Below are positions 56,753 to 64,000 of a stretch of 64,000 bases of DNA, piece by piece. This DNA is from Trissonchulus latispiculum (Eukaryota; Nematoda; Enoplea; Enoplida; Ironidae). The stretch covers positions 17,430-81,429 of the forward strand of contig JASAND010018147.1 in the NCBI GenBank assembly GCA_030248195.1, given 5' to 3'. Every line of letters begins with the position of its first letter. Within the stretch, counting starts at the first letter, position 1. A program made the position numbers and the translations under genes. The notes under the pieces are model-generated. The model ran no database searches, was not told the DNA's origin, and saw nothing but the letters and a program-made list of their open reading frames with translations.

Positions 56753-58579
56753 AATTGAACCAACCAAGCACAAGTTGGAATTCGAACCCAAAAGATATTA
56801 ACATTTTAGAGGATGCTTTCACGTTCACGCCATTTTGTTTACCGTAACCAGTAAAAGCCTTAGGCTAGAGGAGTAGTCTTCCTCTTAATAATAAATAAGA
56901 ATTTCTTCACAAAACTTGGTCACAGATTTTTTCATTTTTTCTACGCATTTGGAGAACAGATCTTGACTTGTTGAGTCATAAAGTCTAATGAGAAATGCTG
57001 GAGATTGTAAGTTTTTGTGATTTTAGATTCACGTAAAGCAAGTTTATTCTGGATTTTTGTGTTTATTACTTCACAAAAGCAACTTTTTCCTGTTTTTTCA
57101 ACAATATCTTTTGTTCGGTTCAGGCTAATCGGTATATATGCTGGACTTGACGATAACTTACCTGATTTTTACTAGTTTCAAAGATATTTAAAGTCTCAAT
57201 ATCTGCACAGGTGAAGCCAGACAATCCATATCTTGCTAATAAAGTAGTCCGCTATATAATGAGTAACGAATAGAACTTATGTTTGTAATATTAGGTGTTT
57301 GAACTGTGTGTCGAAGCATGAGTGTGAACCTGCTCAGAAGAGAGAACGGGAGATACATAATTTGCAACAGTGTCAACATTTATTGAGGCGGAAATTTTCT
57401 AAGTAGAACTGTAGAAGGAACTTTTACCACTTGCGATGAGTAAACTCGGAACCAGTAAGAGTAGCCTATTAAAGTAGATTAGATACCTACGCTAGTGTTT
57501 TACCGAAAACTGTTAACTTGATTATTGTTGGTTGAGTATACTATAGTGGCTTCCCTTGACAGCATGCACTTATAAACTTATCTCTAAGAACATCCGACTA
57601 AAAGCTGATTAACACATACTTTCGGGACTTGACCAACCTTGACTACGTCCGATCATTATCAGTGGTTAATGATTCTTTTAGTAAAGTTCAAATTAGCTAT
57701 CATGGCTTGCAATTTCACATGATCTCATTTTGATGCAAAGCTTCATGCATGATCTTTATGATTCAGATTTCAGACAAGGCTAAATTAAAAATCACTGATC
57801 TGTAATAAAGGTCTGCCTGGACATCTCACTGTGCAAAAAGTAAAAATCATTGGTTAGAAACCGTGCAAAAATTTAAGCGTCCTTTTTGTCACTCTCAGGG
57901 TTAAAATTAATTTAGACTTTATTAAACTTTACACTACTGCTACTGCATGATTTAGGACAAAAGAGATCCCAAGGTATTTTATTATGAGTTTTCAGGCTGA
58001 TAATACATAGCCTTGATATCAGCAGATAGGTGCTAATGAAGGTTGCTTTATTCCTGTGTTTCTGACACGGTTGCTAATTGAATTAGCCTAAAGTCAAGCA
58101 AGCACAAGATGTTTGCAAATGTCACCATGCCTGTAGAAAACTGCCGAAATTGATCTAATTATTTCAAGATACATAACTCAGCAGGTACCTATCAGAATTT
58201 GATGTTAGACCTTATCAGCCGAAGCCTGCCCCCTCCCTCAACTAGGGCAGAATTCTCATTGGAATTTTGCCTCTGTTTAGGATTTTTCGTATAATTGAGT
58301 CTTGGGGGCATCCGCTTTATGAGCTATCCAGAGTTTCCTAGATAAGATATCTGATATCTGTTTTCTTTGATATTCGTACACTACCTATCCTTCTGAAAAT
58401 TGTTCGAATCGGATGCTGTCATTTCGAAATCTTTAAGATCCCATAAAGGAAACTAAAAATTACCTACATCTTTTCTTCAAAAAATTTCCGAGCAAGAATT
58501 ATTAACGAACAGGCAATTGGCCAATCTCTTAACCCCATGCATCTCTTCAACTGATGCTTCAGGAGGTCCAGTCCATTTA

Positions 58580-59950
58580 TTTTCAGTTTCAGATTTAGTT
58601 TCAAGCCTGTTAATTGAGGATTTTCAGTTTCAGTTTTAGGCGGCCGCTCGTTGGAATTTCAGATTCAGATTGTTTCAGTTTCAAAACTCACTCAAATTAT
58701 TTTTCAGTTCCAGTTTCAGTTTCAGGTCTAGACTTAAATCTTGTTTTTATATATTTCACAAGTAATATTTGAACTGTAAACCTTATGGAACATCTTAAAA
58801 CATATTATTTTTATTAGGTTGTGATATAATGCGTAAAGCTTAGTCAAAATCCAATGATCAACAATAATAGTGTTTAGTTAAATGTATACAACAACTGTAA
58901 AATTTGTGACTGCCGTCCGTATAGTCAGAATGGAATGTATCCAGGTAAACCTACATAAATCTATTAGAAAGTCGAAATTCACTTTGTGATACATACAATA
59001 AAACAGCACAGCATTACTTCCAATGTTTCAAATGCGTATGCTTGAGCTGATGATAATTTCAGGCAACACATCATCTGAAAATGTATTTTCAGGCCTAGTC
59101 TGAAATTACAAGTTGCAGGCGAAGCATTGTCTGAAATTACAATTTTCCGTCTAAGCGTACACCTAAATCGATTGATAGTTTCAGGCCAAGTAATTGCTGA
59201 AATTATTTTCAGATTCAATGGTCGACTGAAATTATTTCAATTTCATTTTCAGGCCTGTTTCCTTTACAATTTCAATTGTAACATGGAACATGGCTCAGTG
59301 TAACCGAACCATGCTACAACCACGTGCGTAGGTACAATTGAATTGCACGCTACACCGTGCAGTACAATTGTACTGCACGGTAAGCCTTCGCTACTCTCCT
59401 GTCGGAGTATGCAGCGGGGCTTTTGACAGCCAGCAGGACTGTTTGCACTGATCTAGAATTTCTCCTCCTTATATACGTTGCGCTTGCACAAATATGCAAA
59501 TTAGGTTGAACAGCATTTAAACTACTGAAAATCAGAATCTGTCAAGATATGACAGTCTTCTCTAAAAGTCTTCTGGCTTTTTGAGCCCTATTACATGCCA
59601 GTTGTAGCACTGCTTGCTGTGCTCACAGAAATTTGTGAACTCACTTGCAGGCGAAGCCCTCGTGAAGGACACTCGTGCGCTGCGCACTCGTGGCCTTTAC
59701 TCGGAGCTTCGCCTGCTAGTGTGCATACAAATGTCTGAGAGCACTCCTGCAGTGCTACAACTTACACTTATTTAATTACAATTATTCCAGTTCGGTTTCC
59801 GTTTCAGTTTCAATCGTCGATTTTTTGCATTTCCAGTTTCAGTTTCAGGCGTCGATCTCTACTGTTTGCAGTTTCAGTTTCAGGTTTAGGTGCTGAAACT
59901 GAAATATGCGCTAACTGAAAATATTTTCAGTTTCAGTTTCAGATGCTGAA
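58580..59950. repeat. TTTCAG hexamer-rich region
   Basis: Clusters of TTTCAGTTTCAG words at 58580-58740 and 59790-59950 flank a centre with inverted TTTCAGGC / GCCTGAAA pairs. TTTCAG is also a consensus splice-acceptor word, but no exon follows. Confidence 0.65.
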
Positions 59951-62900
59951 ACATCACTACACTCCTTCCCTACAGAAACCCAATTTCACCAGCCTCCCAT
60001 GTGGAAACCAGATAGTCTCCGCATATGTAATATAAAGAACAGACAGGGGATATTTCTAATGGATCTTGAAACTACATAAAACTTGAAAATTTTGAGAAAT
60101 CTCGTACAATCGTCCATGCATGTGGAACTCCAATTTGCAACTTAACTGAAAAGATTATTTTTGTAGGAATACTGAAAACGGGAAATAAATTTTATGATTT
60201 CTTAGCGTTCAGTGTGGATGCTGAGCTTCGCACAGCAAGACTTCTGTCACCTTTATTTCACATTTTAAGTGTATCTTCCATGTATATGTACGATACCAAT
60301 TTTACCGTCCCCGCGAAACGAGTTGGAAGAAATTGCTAATGAGATCCTCGCCTCGCAACATCGGTTTTACTATATGCATCATACATCTATAAAGACAGAT
60401 ATTTAAAGAAATATAAGTGATAATGGAACATAATAAGCGTTTCGGTTTTGCTCTGGGAAGAATAACCATAGCAGGTTACATATTAGTGTTTTGATCTTTC
60501 GCAAAGAAATTGATTGTGGGATAAAATAGATTTGGTCTATTTGAGGAACATTTGCTGATCAGAAGAAGTATATATATATTTTTGTCCCTGAAGACATACT
60601 TTATTTTTATTAGCTTTCATTTTTCCGAACTGCGCAAGCGTTTACAGCTTATGGAGATTGATACATGCAGATATTTTTTATAACCATGTTTTCCGCATAG
60701 GATTTCAACATATTTCCCGACAGCTAATTAATTTTGCAGACATTTTGAAATTGTCTTTTGTTGAAAATAATGAGTTATTTTAGAAACGTCAATTTCATTG
60801 GGGTATAAACATTACTAAATGTATGACATATATATATGAATTTGAAAGAAATTGTTTTTGAAGATAAAGGTAAAATAAATGTATTGTAATAATACCCGTG
60901 CTTGTGCACTACATAGTTTTCCGAAACTATAGCAAATATGACGACGTGTTAAATTCATTATTTAGATTTGTATATTGTTCAAAGCTTGGTCTAAACTAAC
61001 AAAACAGTCAAGAAAAACGTTGGCTGATGAGGGATGACATGATAATTTGAGAAAAACAGATCAATCAGTCGTCTTCAATTTTGTTTTCAAGCTAATTTCA
61101 GTGTATAAGTTTCTCAGCTTCACATTGTGTCGGCTAGTTTGTTCTATAGAAAACACAATTATATTCTCGTGAGTTTTGGATTCCTCCGTTCAGTTAGTAC
61201 AGTCCTTAGATACATTTATATTAAGTTAGTGTTTTCCTTAGGATATTCCAATAAGCTCCCAAATTTAGAAAAGTGATAAACACAGTTGACATGGATGGCG
61301 CACCTGACATTCTTTTCCAAGTGATACTGAGACAACACTTAATCAGAATTTGGATTCGGTCTGGGATTAATATTTTATGTAGTTTCCTGATTAGCAAGAA
61401 TGGCGTTATCTAATTGTGGTCAGCTTGTCACAGGCCACAGGTAGTCCCTTCTGTGAGCACAGGTATAGCTCTTGGCAGTGTCGATCTTTTGCTCATCGGA
61501 GTGGAGACAATATGTAGTTCATGGAAACTAAGTCAACGAGTCAAGAGAACGAAAGATTGAAATTTTCTGTAACAAATGTACTTCAATTCATCAAACCTAA
61601 AGTTTGCTTGAAAAGCTTGAGGTTGGCTAGTAAACCCTAATAGGTACCATCAAGTAGACTTGAATTAAGTAGGATTAGGTTTATTGCCGACAGGTAAGGT
61701 TGCGGAATATGACTTCCCTATTAAATCAGAGGATTTTTCGAGTTTCTATTCCAAAACATTTTTATCAAATTTCTAAGAATTTTTCGTTAGTAAGCCATTT
61801 AGGAGTTTCTGTGCTTCAAATATATATTTACCATTAGGTAGCTTGCACGAACTTTCTGATACTTTGAGAAAGTTTTGTTTGAATAACAAAAGGAGCCAAT
61901 TTACCATTATGTAGCTAGTACTAACCATCAAAACTCATCCTCAACTCAGTAAGTATTTGGGAAACCGGGGGATTCTTCTAATTATACCAACCATAGAAGT
62001 TCACCATAACTTAATGAACTGGGAATAAGCGAGCAGAGAACGGGAGGAGAGCTATCTTTGTGTAGTGCACGTGAATTGGATTTTAAGTATTAATTTTCTC
62101 CGAAGTCACATTTACAGATCCATTAGGTTTCAACTAAGGTAGACGTTATTCTGACAGGTCGGTGCGCGTCAGTGGCAGGTGTTACTGAAATCTGCATCAC
62201 TAATTAAGGCCTTTGAGATATGGATATATCCCTAAAATCGTGTCTTAATAACACTTATGGGAATAATCTGTAAAATGACTTCTGAAGACGCAGTCTGGAT
62301 CAGCTTTGTTCGAAGATATTCTTACACTTTGTACTAGTCGTAGCAAGACATTGTGAGATTTGACAGGCACTTTCTGGTCTTTAGATTGTTAAATTGTGGG
62401 TATCCCCACTTGGTGTAACCAATTCGGGATAAAACAAGAAATAAACTTTAGGAAACAGACAATTGCCTCTGAGTTGAGTTGTGCAATCCTAACTTCAAGT
62501 TAGTAAACAGGTTTTTCTTCTTCTTTCTTATTCTATATATACATTAGCCAACAATCATTATTCGTACACAGTTAAAAGTTCAAATCTTTAAAATATATAT
62601 GTAATGCTTGAAAGCTGTAACCTTTCGCCATCACATCTTCACGGTTCGTACTTTATTAAGTTTCAAGCGAAGTTCATCTCTTGAAAAGTCGCACTTAAGA
62701 TTCCAATGCTCCTGGAAGGAGTTCAAGTCTAATAGCAAAACTGCATAAACAGAATCTCTTAGCGGCCGGAATGTAAACCACCAATCAGGAATTTACAATT
62801 TAGAGCTTAAAATGAACTTCATATCTACTATAAGTATTAAAAGCACAAGCTACGCCTGAACTATGTACGAAACGCTCTCGCTGTTAACTTATCTTACTGT

Positions 62901-64000
62901 AACTGGAATATTAAATAGAACGCATTTAGGTAATTCAAAACAAATAATAGATCTATTGGACGACAATAATCAAAATACTCTCGGGTTATCGACGTTTGAA
63001 TATATCCACATTTTAGCGTCGGATGCGTACAATTTTTCATGGTCTATCCCCTTATTTTTTACCATTTGCTGCTCAAGCAGTACTAGGGAAAAGCCGTCAA
63101 GGAGGGCCATGGTTTGGAAGCTGGAGCTGCATACTTACACAAAACTAAAAATGAAAGCCTGGTTTTAGTCTGGGCTGTGCAGTCATCTACATTTTTCCAA
63201 TATAACATCTGAAATCAATATCTTAGCAGTCATATGCTGCACTGCAAACTGTACCAGAAAGCCCTGACAATACTCAAGCCCTAGTGTAGGTTGCATTGCA
63301 GGGTTGGGGAAGATTTTCGGGTGTGCTTTAACATGTAAAACAATGTTACCAACTGGATTAGCATCGGTAGGAAAAAATGCTTTAAAATTTAATTTTAATC
63401 AACAATATTTGCATCTATTTTTCACCTTATCTGTTTTCCTTTGAAACGCGATCCCGACAGTCTTGAAATGATTTTATTTTCCATCTTTCTTTATGTTTTT
63501 CATAGTAGAACATTTCATTATCTTACGCTACCATCTGTTCGTCAAACAATTAGAGTAGCTTTATTAATTGTCCGCGAAGCAAACCCCCTCTCTGAGTGAA
63601 ACAATTGAAAACCTGCGTAGGCTGGTTCATTGTGGGAGATATGAAGAAAGTTTGTCAGAACGGACTGGACTTATTATCACCTGTTTTTATTTCCTCCTCA
63701 TTCTGTCATTAGTGTCGTACAGTGTAGGTGATAAAAAATATCATCAGATATTGATGGGAAATATTTTTAGCCAGAACCAAATTAAGAAATAGCTGTACGA
63801 GTTGTCCTTTCATAGCCTCGCTCTCAGCTAATGCACAGAACACTGTTTCATTAATTTGAACTTTAACACGTAGACTGAACATAATTTCTGTGTTTCAGCT
63901 GCTCATTATAGAAGATATTTTTGATTAGAGTAGATTTGACTTCAGTCCAATCAGTCCTCCGCTGGTAATTTGGCTCAGAATCAATCATGGGACTGTAAGT

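Larger units (their letters stand above)
54089..64000. other. intergenic region after fax copy B
   Basis: AT-rich, with no gene I can support. It contains the repeat at 55065-55400, a tRNA-Thr-like sequence and a TTTCAG-rich array. 60000-64000 shows only short frames with no recognisable domain or splice pattern. Confidence 0.45.

Noticed and set aside
62863..63792. Two frames of 101 and 74 codons near the window end
   Set aside because: No domain, no splice partners and no composition shift. They may be chance, so no gene is called.

Overview
This window is nuclear DNA from an animal, most likely an invertebrate. It is AT-rich, with small phase-matched exons separated by GT...AG introns of about 0.1 to 5 kb. 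The recognisable proteins are metazoan: a centriolar-satellite scaffold and two FAX/FAXC proteins. The species cannot be named from the sequence. No bacterial, phage or CRISPR features are present.

Layout: (1) 1-2078 holds repeats and a nested inverted-repeat element. (2) 2079-29117 (+) is a PCM1 (pericentriolar material 1) orthologue. I assembled 31 exons by hand; they join into 6093 nt of uninterrupted reading frame (2030 codons plus stop). The 5' end is missing, so further N-terminal exons lie upstream, probably outside the window. (3) 29118-34013 is intergenic and dominated by large palindromic elements. (4) 34014-38347 (+) is fax copy A (4 exons seen, 5' end incomplete). (5) 38348-51795 is repeat-rich: tandem MITEs, a very GC-rich hAT-type element, degenerate gypsy-like gag pieces on the minus strand, and a 55-nt relic of fax exon 2. 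(6) 51814-54088 (+) is fax copy B (4 exons, 306 codons including stop). (7) 54089-64000 has no gene I can support; it holds a tRNA-Thr-like sequence, a TTTCAG-rich array and a dispersed repeat.

How the genes relate: the two fax genes are a tandem duplication with identical intron phases and internal exon lengths. Exon 4 is far more alike than exons 2 and 3, which suggests gene conversion. PCM1 is an unrelated neighbour in the same orientation.

The most unusual content is the mobile DNA. Several non-autonomous elements can be delimited with exact target-site duplications: hAT-like with 8 bp, a CAAGAGTA-ended palindromic family with 7 bp, a piggyBac-like element with TTAA, and a LINE with 14 bp. 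Many share one architecture: terminal inverted repeats around arms built from a short tandem repeat private to that element.
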